Origin: Brachyspira hampsonii 30446
GTDB taxonomy: Bacteria; Spirochaetota; Brachyspiria; Brachyspirales; Brachyspiraceae
Assembly (NCBI RefSeq): GCF_000316195.1
Contig: NZ_JH994110.1
Location: forward strand, 530,438-594,437
Direction: 5' to 3'
Length of the DNA stretch: 64,000 nucleotides
A model generated the notes under the pieces. The model saw nothing but the letters and a program-made list of their open reading frames with translations, was not told the DNA's origin and ran no database searches. Made by a program: the position numbers and the translations under genes. Below are positions 27,913-37,516 of this stretch, piece by piece (positions within the stretch are counted from its first letter, which is position 1; the number at the start of each line of letters is the position of its first letter).

Positions 27913-28677
27913 TTATAACTCTTTATAAATAATATCAGAAATAAAATTAAAATATTTATTTGTTATAGATTTTATTTTTTTATTAGCATTCATCTGTATA
28001 TAGCCATCATATTTTTTTATCATTTCTATATCGTTATTGGAATCGCCTGCAGTTATTATTTTTTCTACATTATTATTATTTTTATTTAAAAGCCTATATA
28101 CAAAATCAACCCCATTCGCTTTATTAACTGTATTTTTTACTATATCAATAGTTCTAATATTAGCATAAGCTGTTACTTCTTCAAACTCTTTATTAATAAT
28201 GTTTGCTGTCATTTCAGTATTTTCAGCATTAGGAGTCATTTTATTTATTTGTATAATATTTTTAACTGTTTCTATTTGTTCTATATCTATCTTTTTATCA
28301 ACTCTAAAAGGAAGTATATCATTTCCATCTTTTGATTTTACAGATATTAAATAATTATCATTTGCTATTTCTACTGTACCGCCGAATTTTTCATGCAGAA
28401 ATCTTATAACCTTGTATGCCATTTCATCATCAAAAGCATCTTTAAATATCATTTCTCTTTTATTATTGAATACTAAAGCTCCGTTATTGGCTATCAAATA
28501 ATCAAATTCCAATCCATGTCTTTCAATATGTTCAAATATAGAAAATTTATTTCTTCCTGTTGCAATAGTAAATATGTTGCCAGCTTCTCTCCATTTTTTT
28601 ATGGCATCAAAAACACTTTCATCAATTTTTTCATAAATATAAATAGTCATATCATAATCACTAAAAAACAATTTCAT
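27913..28677 (-). CDS. HAD-superfamily Cof-type phosphatase
   Basis: 254 residues, cytoplasmic. Motif I is DYDMT (about 7-11) with nucleophile Asp7 and general acid Asp9, motif II is ATGRN and motif IV is GDSNNDIEM near the C-terminus. A large type IIB cap lies between. Family members hydrolyse sugar phosphates or flavin phosphates; the substrate cannot be named. It lies about 40 bp downstream of the LD-carboxypeptidase gene on the same strand. Confidence 0.88.
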   Translation of the reverse strand: MKLFFSDYDMTIYIYEKIDESVFDAIKKWREAGNIFTIATGRNKFSIFEHIERHGLEFDYLIANNGALVFNNKREMIFKDAFDDEMAYKVIRFLHEKFGGTVEIANDNYLISVKSKDGNDILPFRVDKKIDIEQIETVKNIIQINKMTPNAENTEMTANIINKEFEEVTAYANIRTIDIVKNTVNKANGVDFVYRLLNKNNNNVEKIITAGDSNNDIEMIKKYDGYIQMNANKKIKSITNKYFNFISDIIYKEL

Positions 28678-28718
28678 AATAACTCTCTTATTTCTATTTG
28701 AATTTTTTATTGTTTTTT

Positions 28719-29675
28719 TTAAATCAGTACATTTTCTAATGTTTCAAAACTTTTATTTTCAGCATCAATCTTTACCATAGCACCATGTGCAATAGTAAGT
28801 TTAGTTTTACCATGTCCGCATTTTACATTCGTAAGTACAGGTATATTTAAATTGCTGAATCTTTCTATTATTGTTTCTTTGGCAGTTCTAAATCCTGTTT
28901 CTTTTTCTCCTTCAAGCAAATCGCAGTTTTCAAAATCACCAACTACAATTCCTTTTATAGATTTGCCTATTTCTTTTGAATTAAATATAGCAGAGATAAT
29001 CCTATCAATCTTATAAGGTTTTTCATCTACTTCTTCTATATATAATATATAATCTTTATCTAATTTCGGAAAATATTCTGTGCCGAAACTAGACATCATT
29101 ACAATGAAGTTTCCGCCTATCAATATGCCTTCTGCTTTTCCATCATTTCCATAGGATATGCTTTCAAACTCTGATCCGTCAGGATTTTTATAAATTATTT
29201 TTTCTTTACTTTCTAAAACATCAAACATATTATTCAATGAGGCTTCATCAAATGATTTTCCTTTTATCATATCTATGCTTACCATTGGTGCATGAAAAGT
29301 AATGAGTTTTGTTTTTTCATAAAAAGCCAAATGAAAAGAAGTGATATCGCTGTAGCCTGCAAATATTTTATTATTGCTTTTTATGATATCGTAATTTAAC
29401 TTATTAAGTATTCTAACCGCACCGTATCCGCCTCTTGAACATATTATTGCATCAACTTTATCGTCTTTAAAAAAATTATTTAAGTCTTCAGCCCTTGCCT
29501 CATCATTTCCGCCGTATCCATTATAATTATCAAATATATGTTTTGATAATTTTATCTTGTATCCTCTGCTTTCTAAATATTCTATTCCTTCATACAGTTT
29601 ATCTTTCGGACATGCACTTGATGGTGTTATTATTCCTATAGTATTTCCTTTTTCTAATTTTTTGGGCTTTATCAT
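28719..29675 (-). CDS. S66-family LD-carboxypeptidase (LdcA/MccF-like)
   Basis: 318 residues. The S66 fold cleaves the L,D bond of recycled murein tetrapeptides (LdcA) or microcin adducts (MccF). The nucleophile Ser is in AGYSDITSFH (about 103), the Glu is in YIEEVDEKP (about 212) and the His is in IAHGAMV near the C-terminus, giving the Ser-Glu-His triad. No signal peptide, so cytoplasmic. It lies 9 bp after the YjbQ gene, so one operon. Confidence 0.88.
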   Translation of the reverse strand: MIKPKKLEKGNTIGIITPSSACPKDKLYEGIEYLESRGYKIKLSKHIFDNYNGYGGNDEARAEDLNNFFKDDKVDAIICSRGGYGAVRILNKLNYDIIKSNNKIFAGYSDITSFHLAFYEKTKLITFHAPMVSIDMIKGKSFDEASLNNMFDVLESKEKIIYKNPDGSEFESISYGNDGKAEGILIGGNFIVMMSSFGTEYFPKLDKDYILYIEEVDEKPYKIDRIISAIFNSKEIGKSIKGIVVGDFENCDLLEGEKETGFRTAKETIIERFSNLNIPVLTNVKCGHGKTKLTIAHGAMVKIDAENKSFETLENVLI

Positions 29676-29684
29676 AAAGTTAAT

Positions 29685-30101
29685 TTATTCTCCTATAATT
29701 TTTATCAATACTCTTTTCACTCTTTTTCCGTCATATTCTCCGTAGAAAATCTGCTCCCAAGTTCCGAAATCAAGTTTACCGTCTGTAACAGCTACTACAA
29801 CTTCTCTTCCCATTAATTGTCTTTTCATATGAGCATCTGCATTATCTTCATAGCCGTTATGATTGTATTGACTATGAGGTTTTTCTGGAGCCAATTTTTC
29901 AAGCCATACTTCAAAATCCTGATGAAGTCCGCTTTCATCATCATTGATAAATACGCTTGCTGTTATATTCATAGCATTGCATAAAACAAGTCCTTCTTTA
30001 ATACCGCTTTCATTTAGGCATTTCTGAACTTCTGGGGTAATATTCATGTAGCCTCTTCTTTTTGGATAATTTATTTCTAAAACTTTTCTGTATGATTTCA
30101 T
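29685..30101 (-). CDS. YjbQ/UPF0047 family protein
   Basis: 138 residues, single-domain protein of the widespread YjbQ (UPF0047) family, annotated as a secondary thiamine-phosphate synthase in E. coli. Characteristic segments are the [18 protein letters not shown] core, the Asn/His-rich middle ([20 protein letters not shown]) and the [13 protein letters not shown] strand pair. It heads the operon with the LD-carboxypeptidase. The true cellular role remains unsettled. Confidence 0.92.
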   Translation of the reverse strand: MKSYRKVLEINYPKRRGYMNITPEVQKCLNESGIKEGLVLCNAMNITASVFINDDESGLHQDFEVWLEKLAPEKPHSQYNHNGYEDNADAHMKRQLMGREVVVAVTDGKLDFGTWEQIFYGEYDGKRVKRVLIKIIGE

Positions 30102-30661
30102 AATGATATTTCTCCATTAGGTTAATATTTATACTATAATATAATAAAACTTTGATATTAACAAGTGAAACATTATGCATAATAAAAATATTTAATATAA
30201 CTATAAAAAATAGTTCATATTTAAAATGATACTCTTGTTTTTTTATTTTAATTTTTGGGCATTATTTTCACGCACGGTGAGCAAAGCTAAAAATATAAAT
30301 TTAATTATCAATTCAATTTGAATTATATATAAAAATGCATTCACCGTGCGGTATATGCATTATAAGTTTAAATAAATCTTGGGTGGGTGCTAAAGATTCT
30401 AATTAGGCTATAGAGCTAATTAATATTAAAATTCAGAAGTAGTAATAAATAATAAAGGGCGGGGTATGTAATAAAAGTTTAAAAAATTAATTACATTTGC
30501 CCACCCTCTATCTTTGAAATTTCTTATGTAATTTCTGTACTATTTTTCTTTATAGATTAAAACAGTTATTTTAGCTGCCCGCCCAATTTTTTTAAATTTA
30601 TGACTTTATTTAGCTCATACAAACTGCTGCTTCGCTGTTTTTTATAGTATTAAATCATATA
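30102..30661. other. Gene-free region holding dispersed repeat copy A
   Basis: 560 bp without a coding frame. It contains copy A of the dispersed repeat (30269-30464) and, to its right, C-rich blocks GCCCACCC (about 30499) and GCCCGCCC (about 30576), which look like degraded inverted copies of the same G-rich modules. Confidence 0.6.
30269..30464 (+). repeat. Dispersed repeat copy A
   Basis: Module 1 is a perfect 10-bp inverted repeat, CGCACGGTGA (30271-30280) with TCACCGTGCG (30341-30350), around an A/T-rich core. Module 2 is CTTGGGTGGGTGC at 30378-30390. Module 3 is GGGCGGGG at 30457-30464. Copies B and C share the same order and spacing. The G-rich blocks are striking in a genome this A/T-rich. 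Confidence 0.85.
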
Positions 30662-33073
30662 TTAAACTATCTCTAATTTCCTGATATTTTTTATATTAAT
30701 ATCATTTTTTGAGAGATAGCTTTTTATATCTCGTACCCTTATAGCTTTTTCGCTGCTCTCTAAAAGTGTTATAAGTAAATTATTATCTTTATTTATAATT
30801 AAATAATCACCTTTTCGCTCTTCGCTAGCTTTTAAATCTTCTTTATTTGAGAGTATATTAAAAGATTTTTTATCATCGCTTGTTTTAATTTTATAAATAG
30901 TGTTCTTTGGAAGAGACTGTATATTTTTAGCATTTGTAGGAGTAGAAACTGCACTCACTATTTCTATGCCTATATGTGAAAGAAGATTATTAATTTTGTT
31001 TTTTAATAATTCTATATCTATAGAGTCAGTTAAACTCACTTCCATGTACTCAGCTTCACTCTCGCAAGCGAAAGGAGTTGGAGGAGTAAATACCACTTTT
31101 TCCAATGGGTGAAAACCTTTGCTTAATGATATACTAGCCCCTGCGATTTTTAAAGCACATATCATCACACGAGATAAATCATGCATTCCTAATAATGAAG
31201 ATATACCCTCTTTTTTGAATTTCATAAACACTTTATGATTTACAGCAAATATATCTCGTTTTTTTAATGTTTTTAATTCTTCAACCATTTGAGTAAAATT
31301 GGTATTTAAAACTTCTTTTTTGTATTTGTGGCAGTATTTTTTATAGTCTATACCGCAGTTTTGACAATTACCTGTAAAGCAGTAGTCTGTAAACTTACCA
31401 TTTTGAAATCTTTCGTATTCTTTATCAAAGAACTTCTGACTTACAAGAGTATCAATACATTTCCAAGGCATATTTATTTGTTTGCTTAATAATTCTTTTA
31501 TAGTATATCCGCTTTCTTCTATTACTTCTTTCCAAGCATCATAATTAAAATGTTCTACCCAAGCATCGAATCTTACACCTTTTTTGTATGCTTTGTAAAT
31601 AATATTACCTATTTTTTCATCACCTCTTGATATTATTCCCTCAATCTCTGCCATTCTTGGAGGGTGATATTTTATAGCTACTTTAGTTCCTTTGAAATGA
31701 TCCCGTATTTTTCCTATATAATGAATAGCCTCCTCATCTGTAAGCTGATTATTATTTTCTAAAGGAGTATGAGGCTTTGGTATAAATACATTAATAGCGG
31801 CATTGATTTTTACTTTGTTTTTTGATACTTTAATCATTTTTTCAAGAGCTTCTATTATTTCATCGGCTTCTTTGTCTGGGTTATCCGTAAAGCCTATCAT
31901 AAAATATATCTTTACTATTTTCCAGCCCATTTTCTGAACATCGGCAAGTATATTGTATATGGCGTTTTCATCCATTTCTTTATTAATTTTTTCTCTTAAT
32001 TCATGGCTTCCTACTTCTAATGCAAATGTAAGCCCTGTTTTTCTAAACTGTGCTATTCTATTAGCGGTGTCTTTATCGAATGAGTCTATTCTAAGGGAAG
32101 GAAGAGATAAAGAAAATCCTTTATGCTCTCCAAGTGTCTGCAAATATTCTATCAAATCAGCAATATGCGGATAATCATCAGCTGAAAGTGAAAATAAATT
32201 AAGCGTACTAGCTCCAGTTGCCTCTAATGATTCCATTGATATATCAACAATTTTTTCTATAGTGCGGTTTCTTACAGGGCGGTAAGTAATACCAGCTAAA
32301 CAGAATCTGCAGCTATGAGTACAGCCTCTAGCTATTTCAACGGATATTCTGTTCTGTATGCCCTCTACAAGAGGAACTAAAGGCTTTTTAACATAAGGCA
32401 TATCATTAATGTTTTCAACGAATATTCTCTTAACATTCTCTCTTGGATATTTAGGCACATAGGCATACTCAAGTTTTGAAAGCTCTTTTAATATATCATC
32501 TCTTTTTGCCCCGTTTTTTTTGAGATTATAAATTATATCAACAAAGTTCTTCATCTCAATATCAAACTCGCCGAATAAAAAAACATCAATAAAATCAGAC
32601 AAAGGAAAAGGATTAAATACGCTAGGTCCTCCTGCAGCTATTATAGGTACATCTTCTCCTCTTTCATCTCTATGTATAGGTATTTGGCTTAATTCTAGTA
32701 CCTGAAGTATATTTGTATATATAAGCTCATACTGCAAAGTAAAACCCAATACATCAGCGTCTTTTACTCTTCTGAAAGTCTCTAAAGTGTAAAGAGGTAT
32801 ATTTTTCTCTCTCAAAAGTTTTTCAAAGTCTTCAGCAACAGCATATACCCTCTCACATGATGCATACTCAATAGAATTGATAACCTCATAAAGTATAGAA
32901 AGCCCCAAATTGCTTATGGCTATTTCATACATATCCGCAAAGCACATAACAAATTTAAAAGGCATATCTGGTTTTATTATAGCATTTATCTCGCCTCCCA
33001 AATATCTGGTTGGTTTTATTATATCCTCACTTTTTACAAGTTCTAGTATTTCATTTTTTAAATTTTCGCTCAT
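30662..33073 (-). CDS. Radical SAM protein fused to DUF2344 (TIGR03960/TIGR03936 type)
   Basis: About 803 residues from the ATG at 33073; an upstream TTG is in frame but poorly supported. The N-terminal B12-binding-like part is followed by a radical SAM core with RGCTHSCRFC (CxxxCxxC for the 4Fe-4S cluster, about 258-267). Another cysteine cluster (CFTGNCQNCG...C) comes later, and the C-terminal 200 residues form the DUF2344 domain. Fused forms occur in several phyla, sometimes beside ribosomal or RNase E/G genes; the reaction is unknown. It follows the split nuclease-like ORFs by 75 bp. Confidence 0.88.
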   Translation of the reverse strand: MSENLKNEILELVKSEDIIKPTRYLGGEINAIIKPDMPFKFVMCFADMYEIAISNLGLSILYEVINSIEYASCERVYAVAEDFEKLLREKNIPLYTLETFRRVKDADVLGFTLQYELIYTNILQVLELSQIPIHRDERGEDVPIIAAGGPSVFNPFPLSDFIDVFLFGEFDIEMKNFVDIIYNLKKNGAKRDDILKELSKLEYAYVPKYPRENVKRIFVENINDMPYVKKPLVPLVEGIQNRISVEIARGCTHSCRFCLAGITYRPVRNRTIEKIVDISMESLEATGASTLNLFSLSADDYPHIADLIEYLQTLGEHKGFSLSLPSLRIDSFDKDTANRIAQFRKTGLTFALEVGSHELREKINKEMDENAIYNILADVQKMGWKIVKIYFMIGFTDNPDKEADEIIEALEKMIKVSKNKVKINAAINVFIPKPHTPLENNNQLTDEEAIHYIGKIRDHFKGTKVAIKYHPPRMAEIEGIISRGDEKIGNIIYKAYKKGVRFDAWVEHFNYDAWKEVIEESGYTIKELLSKQINMPWKCIDTLVSQKFFDKEYERFQNGKFTDYCFTGNCQNCGIDYKKYCHKYKKEVLNTNFTQMVEELKTLKKRDIFAVNHKVFMKFKKEGISSLLGMHDLSRVMICALKIAGASISLSKGFHPLEKVVFTPPTPFACESEAEYMEVSLTDSIDIELLKNKINNLLSHIGIEIVSAVSTPTNAKNIQSLPKNTIYKIKTSDDKKSFNILSNKEDLKASEERKGDYLIINKDNNLLITLLESSEKAIRVRDIKSYLSKNDINIKNIRKLEIV

Positions 33074-33147
33074 TTTATTATAATTACCCTGATTATTTTT
33101 TTGAATTAGTATTATATAGTAAAGTTTGTTATTATACAAATTATTAT

Positions 33148-33462
33148 TTATATTTCTTCTTCTTCAAATTCTTTGACAATATAATTATTGAAATCATCTT
33201 TAGTGCAGAAATATGCTTCATAAAAAAAATTTTCTTCTAATGAATATATATCATGAAGTTCTTTATTTTTATAATCTTTAATTTCATTCATACATTTAGT
33301 ATCTATAGAAAAATCAAGTATAATATCTGTAATATCTTCTAATTCAGAACTTTCTCTAGGTATATCTTTAGGATTATAAACAACTATATATGACAGATAT
33401 TTTTTATCATCAAAAAATTTTAAATCTTTAAGTATATTAAATACAGATTCACCTTTTTTCAA
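33148..33462 (-). CDS. C-terminal piece of a split nuclease-like protein
   Basis: 104 residues if read from the TTG at 33462, which overlaps the stop of the upstream ORF. There is no ATG before about residue 57 and no separate Shine-Dalgarno. The N-terminal stretch (KKGESVFNILKDLKFFDDKKYLSYIVVYN) continues naturally from the end of the upstream ORF: adding one A to the AAAA run before the TGA would join them into about 200 residues. I therefore read it as the distal half of one gene, though translational coupling from the overlapping TTG is possible. Confidence 0.6.
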   Translation of the reverse strand: MKKGESVFNILKDLKFFDDKKYLSYIVVYNPKDIPRESSELEDITDIILDFSIDTKCMNEIKDYKNKELHDIYSLEENFFYEAYFCTKDDFNNYIVKEFEEEEI

Positions 33463-33755
33463 TATATTTTACCTTTAACAGCACCGCTTTTAAACTCTAT
33501 TAAATATATTTTTTTATTTTCAAATTTATATACGGCATCTACAGATTTTACTTGCTGGCTATATTTATTATATGAACAATATGCATCTCTTAAGTTTTCG
33601 CATTTTATTACTAGAGAATTTGATTCTGTCATATACTGATTATTTGCTTCTGAGTAAGAAGATTCTTTTAATGTTTTTATTAAATCATATTCTCTATTTT
33701 TAAATAAAATAGGTACTATATAATCATGAATTTCTTTTAAAACTTTATCTTTCAT
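33459..33755 (-). CDS. PD-(D/E)XK nuclease-like protein, N-terminal part
   Basis: 98 residues. Asp73 (SVDAVY) and Glu87-x-Lys89 (YLIEFKSG), on adjacent predicted strands with a turn between, reproduce the D...ExK core of PD-(D/E)XK nucleases. The ATG overlaps the stop of the ATPase gene by 4 bp (ATGA), implying coupled translation. The domain is too short to be complete and its likely continuation is the next ORF in another frame. Nuclease activity is inferred from motif only. Confidence 0.62.
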   Translation of the reverse strand: MKDKVLKEIHDYIVPILFKNREYDLIKTLKESSYSEANNQYMTESNSLVIKCENLRDAYCSYNKYSQQVKSVDAVYKFENKKIYLIEFKSGAVKGKIY

Positions 33756-35056
33756 TCTTCGCTTTTTGAATTATCAAATTCTTCTATTCTCATATTTCTC
33801 AATTTTTTTAAAGGATCTGCCATTTTTTTAAATATTAAGTTTATATTATCATTAACATTATTTATAGCTACATTATTATTATCATCAGCTTCAGCAAAAT
33901 AAAAATTTACTCTGTTATGAATTTTGTGCAGTTTTGAATATCCATTAATAGCTTCCAAAAAATAAGGGCTATGAGTTGTTATTGTAATTGTTAAATTTAA
34001 ATATTTTTGTAATAATACTATAGTTTCTGCATATAAAAGCTGCCACTCAGGATGAAGATGTATTTCAGGCTCATCTAATACTAGTAAATCCTTTTCTTTT
34101 AAAGAACCGTTTTCTAATAACATTCTAATTATAATAAAAGATTTTATTCCAGCAGATAGGTTTTCAAATCTTAATTTATCTAAATAATAAAATCCGCCTA
34201 TAGAATTAATTTTTCCATTTACTGCATCATCAAATAATTTCTTTATTTTGTCTAAAATTTCTTTATTTTGTACAGAATCTATAATATTTTCAAGCATATT
34301 ATTAGTGTAATCTTTTTTGAGTGTATTAATAAGTTTTTTTTCTATAAGAGTATATCCGTTAGTTCTAGTACTAATTTTATCGATAATAAAAGGATTATCT
34401 ATATAATAAATATTATTCCCTATAATTATTTCTTCATTAAAGTTTTCACATTGATTTTGATTAAATATTATTTGATTCGTTTTTCCTTTAATAATTAAAT
34501 CTAAAGAAGCAATATTGATTTTATCTATGTTATTTATCTGTTCATTAAAAATAGATCTGAAATATCTTGAAATTAATTCTTTTTTTATACTATCAATTGG
34601 AGTTGTTATAATTTTTTTTATTTCATCAGAAATATCTATATAATAAGAAGAAGAAAAATCTCTATATATACGATTTCCATTTATCAATCTAATTTCCTGA
34701 TTATCACCAATATTTTTTTTTACAAAATCATTAATTAATGAATCAATATCATTATAATCATTTGAATACATTTTATCAATTAAATTATCTATATCAAATC
34801 GGAAACCATTATATGCTTTATTATGAACAAAAGAATTACGTATATATACTCCACTTTTCATAAATACATCAATAATTTTTGAAGATATTTCTTTCCTAAT
34901 TCTATAATCTATATTTAGTGTAGATTCAAAAATAGTAAATAAAGCCTTGCCTACAGTGCTTTTTCCTGTATTATTATTTCCGCATATAACTGTAATTCCG
35001 TCTATTTCAATGTCGGCTTCTTTTATTTTTGCTAAATTCTTTATTGAAAGTTTCAT
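33752..35056 (-). CDS. AAA/ABC-type ATPase of defence-like operon
   Basis: 434 residues, SMC/ABC-like ATPase of the AAA_15/AAA_21 group. Walker A is GNNNTGKST at 26-34. The ABC-like signature LSAGIKSF is about 303-310, and Walker B LLVLDEPEIHLHPEW is about 327-341. The switch His is in TTHSPYF. Such stand-alone ATPases pair with nucleases or Toprim effectors in phage-defence modules (OLD-type, PARIS, Septu and others). Here the partner is the PD-(D/E)XK-like ORF overlapping its stop codon. The flanks, rseP and a radical SAM gene, are housekeeping. Confidence 0.82.
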   Translation of the reverse strand: MKLSIKNLAKIKEADIEIDGITVICGNNNTGKSTVGKALFTIFESTLNIDYRIRKEISSKIIDVFMKSGVYIRNSFVHNKAYNGFRFDIDNLIDKMYSNDYNDIDSLINDFVKKNIGDNQEIRLINGNRIYRDFSSSYYIDISDEIKKIITTPIDSIKKELISRYFRSIFNEQINNIDKINIASLDLIIKGKTNQIIFNQNQCENFNEEIIIGNNIYYIDNPFIIDKISTRTNGYTLIEKKLINTLKKDYTNNMLENIIDSVQNKEILDKIKKLFDDAVNGKINSIGGFYYLDKLRFENLSAGIKSFIIIRMLLENGSLKEKDLLVLDEPEIHLHPEWQLLYAETIVLLQKYLNLTITITTHSPYFLEAINGYSKLHKIHNRVNFYFAEADDNNNVAINNVNDNINLIFKKMADPLKKLRNMRIEEFDNSKSEE

Positions 35057-35144
35057 ATTTTTATAGTATTCTCTAAAAATTGATATATTTTAATTCGGTT
35101 ATTTTTCTTAATACTTTATTTCAAATTAATTAAATGTTTAATAC

Positions 35145-35180
35145 AATTAAGAGGTCTGCTAAAAAACAAACCTCTTAATT
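35145..35180 (-). terminator. Hairpin downstream of rseP
   Basis: An 11-bp perfect stem (35145-35155 with 35170-35180) about 45 bp after the rseP stop. The T-run is poor, so termination is probable rather than certain. Confidence 0.65.
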
Positions 35181-35226
35181 ATTTATTTTCTAAAAATATT
35201 TTATAATGAAAATATTTTATAAATCA

Positions 35227-36591
35227 TCATCTAAACAGCTGTGTTATATCATTAATAGTTATAAATATAGCTAAAGTTATTAAGAAAGCAGCGCCTACAG
35301 CCTGTATTTTAGTTAAAACTTTTCTGTCTATAGGACGCCTCATTATAAGCTCTATAAATGAAAATACTATCATACCGCCGTCTACTACTGGAAGAGGAAG
35401 AAGATTCATTAGGAAAAGTATTAAACTTATAGTAGCAGTAAATGAAAGTATTGTTCTAAGTCTGTATTCTATATCAACAGAAATAACCTGTGATGAAATC
35501 TGTATTATTCTTACAGGTCCTCCTAAATTTTCACGAACTGATAATTTTCCTGTAAATAATAATTTTAAACCATTAAGATATGATACTATATAATTACCTG
35601 TTTCTTTAAAAGCTTCAGGTATTGATTTAGGAAAAGGTATTCCCTCAACTTTTTCAACTCTCATAGGAGTGCTTTCAAACTCTACTCCCAAACTTCCGTA
35701 AGTACCTATAGTTTTTGAAGTTACAGGTCTTGGTATAGCCTCTCTTGTAATCTCCTCACCATTTCTTATTACAGTGATATTAATTTTCTGAGAAGCATTA
35801 TCCATAACTATTGGTCTGAAATCAGCTATATTTCTTGCATTCATTCCATTAATAGATATTATTTTATCGCCTGCCATAAGCCCAGCCTCAGAAGCAGCAG
35901 AATCAGCAATTACATTTTTTATTACAAGGTCATCTCCGAAATATAATCCTAAAGCTCTTTCTCCGCTTAGTGCTTTAAGCATTTCAACAGATGGTATAGT
36001 TATATTAATAGCCTCACCGTTTCTGTTTACACTAAAAATTATCTCTTCAGCTGCCTTCTGTATTGCCTCATCATTTATAGTTTTTAGTATATCATTGTCA
36101 GATTCTACTTTTACTCCATTTATAGCTGTAATAGTATCTCCGCTTTGCAAACCGTATTCATAGGCTAATGTTATGCCTGATTTAGAATGCATATATCTTC
36201 CGTCTTTAAATACTGATACTGTAGGAGAATACAGATCTATTTTTGAAGGAAGAGACACCAATATTGTAAGAAGCAAAAATGCAAATAAATAGTTGAAGAA
36301 AGGACCTGCAAAATAAACTATTATTCTTTTAAGAGGAGACATATTTAAAAAATCACCCTCTTCTACATTACCGTCTTCAGAAATCTCTCCTTTGAACTTA
36401 CAGTATCCTCCGAAAGGAATGATTGAAAATCTGAAATCTATTCCTTTAATTTCTTTTTTGAAAAGTATAGGACCGAAACCTATAGAGAAAGCCTCAGCCT
36501 TTATTCCAACTGCTAATCCTGCAAGTAAATGTCCCATTTCATGAACAAATACAAGCACGCTTAATAGTATAATAGCACCTATCCAACTCAA
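35227..36591 (-). CDS. rseP: Site-2 intramembrane metalloprotease RseP
   Basis: 454 residues, using the TTG at 36591: AGGAGG lies exactly six nt upstream, whereas the in-frame ATG 19 codons earlier would run through that site and lacks one. An M50 protease that cuts anti-sigma factors and clears signal peptides. HEMGH is in TM1 (about 17-21), two PDZ-like regions sit in the periplasmic part, and the C-terminal NLLPLPVVDGG supplies the third zinc ligand. Confidence 0.93.
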   Translation of the reverse strand: MSWIGAIILLSVLVFVHEMGHLLAGLAVGIKAEAFSIGFGPILFKKEIKGIDFRFSIIPFGGYCKFKGEISEDGNVEEGDFLNMSPLKRIIVYFAGPFFNYLFAFLLLTILVSLPSKIDLYSPTVSVFKDGRYMHSKSGITLAYEYGLQSGDTITAINGVKVESDNDILKTINDEAIQKAAEEIIFSVNRNGEAINITIPSVEMLKALSGERALGLYFGDDLVIKNVIADSAASEAGLMAGDKIISINGMNARNIADFRPIVMDNASQKINITVIRNGEEITREAIPRPVTSKTIGTYGSLGVEFESTPMRVEKVEGIPFPKSIPEAFKETGNYIVSYLNGLKLLFTGKLSVRENLGGPVRIIQISSQVISVDIEYRLRTILSFTATISLILFLMNLLPLPVVDGGMIVFSFIELIMRRPIDRKVLTKIQAVGAAFLITLAIFITINDITQLFR

Positions 36592-36756
36592 ATTGAACCT
36601 CCTAAAAATTATTTTATTAAGAATAATTACTAATAAGTATATATTCAATGTAAATTTATTTCAATATGTTTTCGCAAAATTATTAACATAATATATTATA
36701 ATTTAAGAATTTACAATAGATTTACATTATGTATTCTTTAAATATAACAAAAACTA

Positions 36757-36785
36757 TTGACAAAATATAATCAATTTGTTAAATT
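36757..36785 (+). promoter_or_regulatory. Putative promoter of the 36792 lipoprotein gene
   Basis: TTGACA at 36757-36762, a 17-bp spacer and TAAATT at 36780-36785 would place the start at or near the ATG at 36792, giving a leaderless mRNA; no Shine-Dalgarno is present. Alternatively TATAAT at 36766-36771 is the -10 with a poor -35. Confidence 0.45.
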
Positions 36786-36791
36786 TTTTAT

Positions 36792-37388
36792 ATGAAGAAG
36801 TCATTAATTATATTATTGTCAGTATGTCTTTTTATATACGGCTGCAATTATAAAGCATTGAATCCTGTAAGTACAGATACTTCAAATGAAAATACTGAAA
36901 ATTCAGATGAAACTTCTGGCATCGGAGAAAATAATAATACTCAAATAGTTAAAAAAACTATGAATTTCAAATTAAAAGTAGAAGGCTCTTCTAGTTCAAA
37001 ATATTTCGTAAAAAATGGAACTATGTATGCAAGCATAATTGAAATAAACCTCAACAATAAAACCTGTACATATAATGCTGATCTTAACGGCGGATATTAT
37101 ATGTGTAATAATAATGATTGGGGAAGGACCATGACCACTGGAAAATACATAAAACTTGACAATATGTACTTTGAATATAATGAAGGCAGTGAAAAGTTTA
37201 ATCTTGATTTTTATTTATGGATAGGAGCACAATTTTCTAATTTGATATTAAGAAAAGATATAATCATAGAAATACCTTTAAATAATTTTGATGAAGAAAA
37301 ATATAATAATACAGCTTTAATTACATTGAAACTGCTTCCAGACAGTGATACATACACTTTTACTCTTGATGGATTTGAGACAAAATAA
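36792..37388 (+). CDS. Lipoprotein of unknown function
   Basis: 198 residues. The signal peptide ends in the lipobox FIYGC (Cys about 18). An Asn/Thr/Ser/Glu linker (about 20-50) precedes a beta-rich domain. Family not recognised. It probably sits in the inner leaflet or on the surface as an outer-membrane lipoprotein. No Shine-Dalgarno is seen, and the promoter lies unusually close. Monocistronic. Confidence 0.75.
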   Translation: MKKSLIILLSVCLFIYGCNYKALNPVSTDTSNENTENSDETSGIGENNNTQIVKKTMNFKLKVEGSSSSKYFVKNGTMYASIIEINLNNKTCTYNADLNGGYYMCNNNDWGRTMTTGKYIKLDNMYFEYNEGSEKFNLDFYLWIGAQFSNLILRKDIIIEIPLNNFDEEKYNNTALITLKLLPDSDTYTFTLDGFETK

Positions 37389-37516
37389 TTTATTTTTGTT
37401 TATGTCTTCTTATATTATCCGATTATAATTATTTACAAACATTTTATTTGATTATATAAAAAATTACTGTATAATAAATAATTATTGTTTGTACTTAAAA
37501 AGAAGATGTTTATTAA

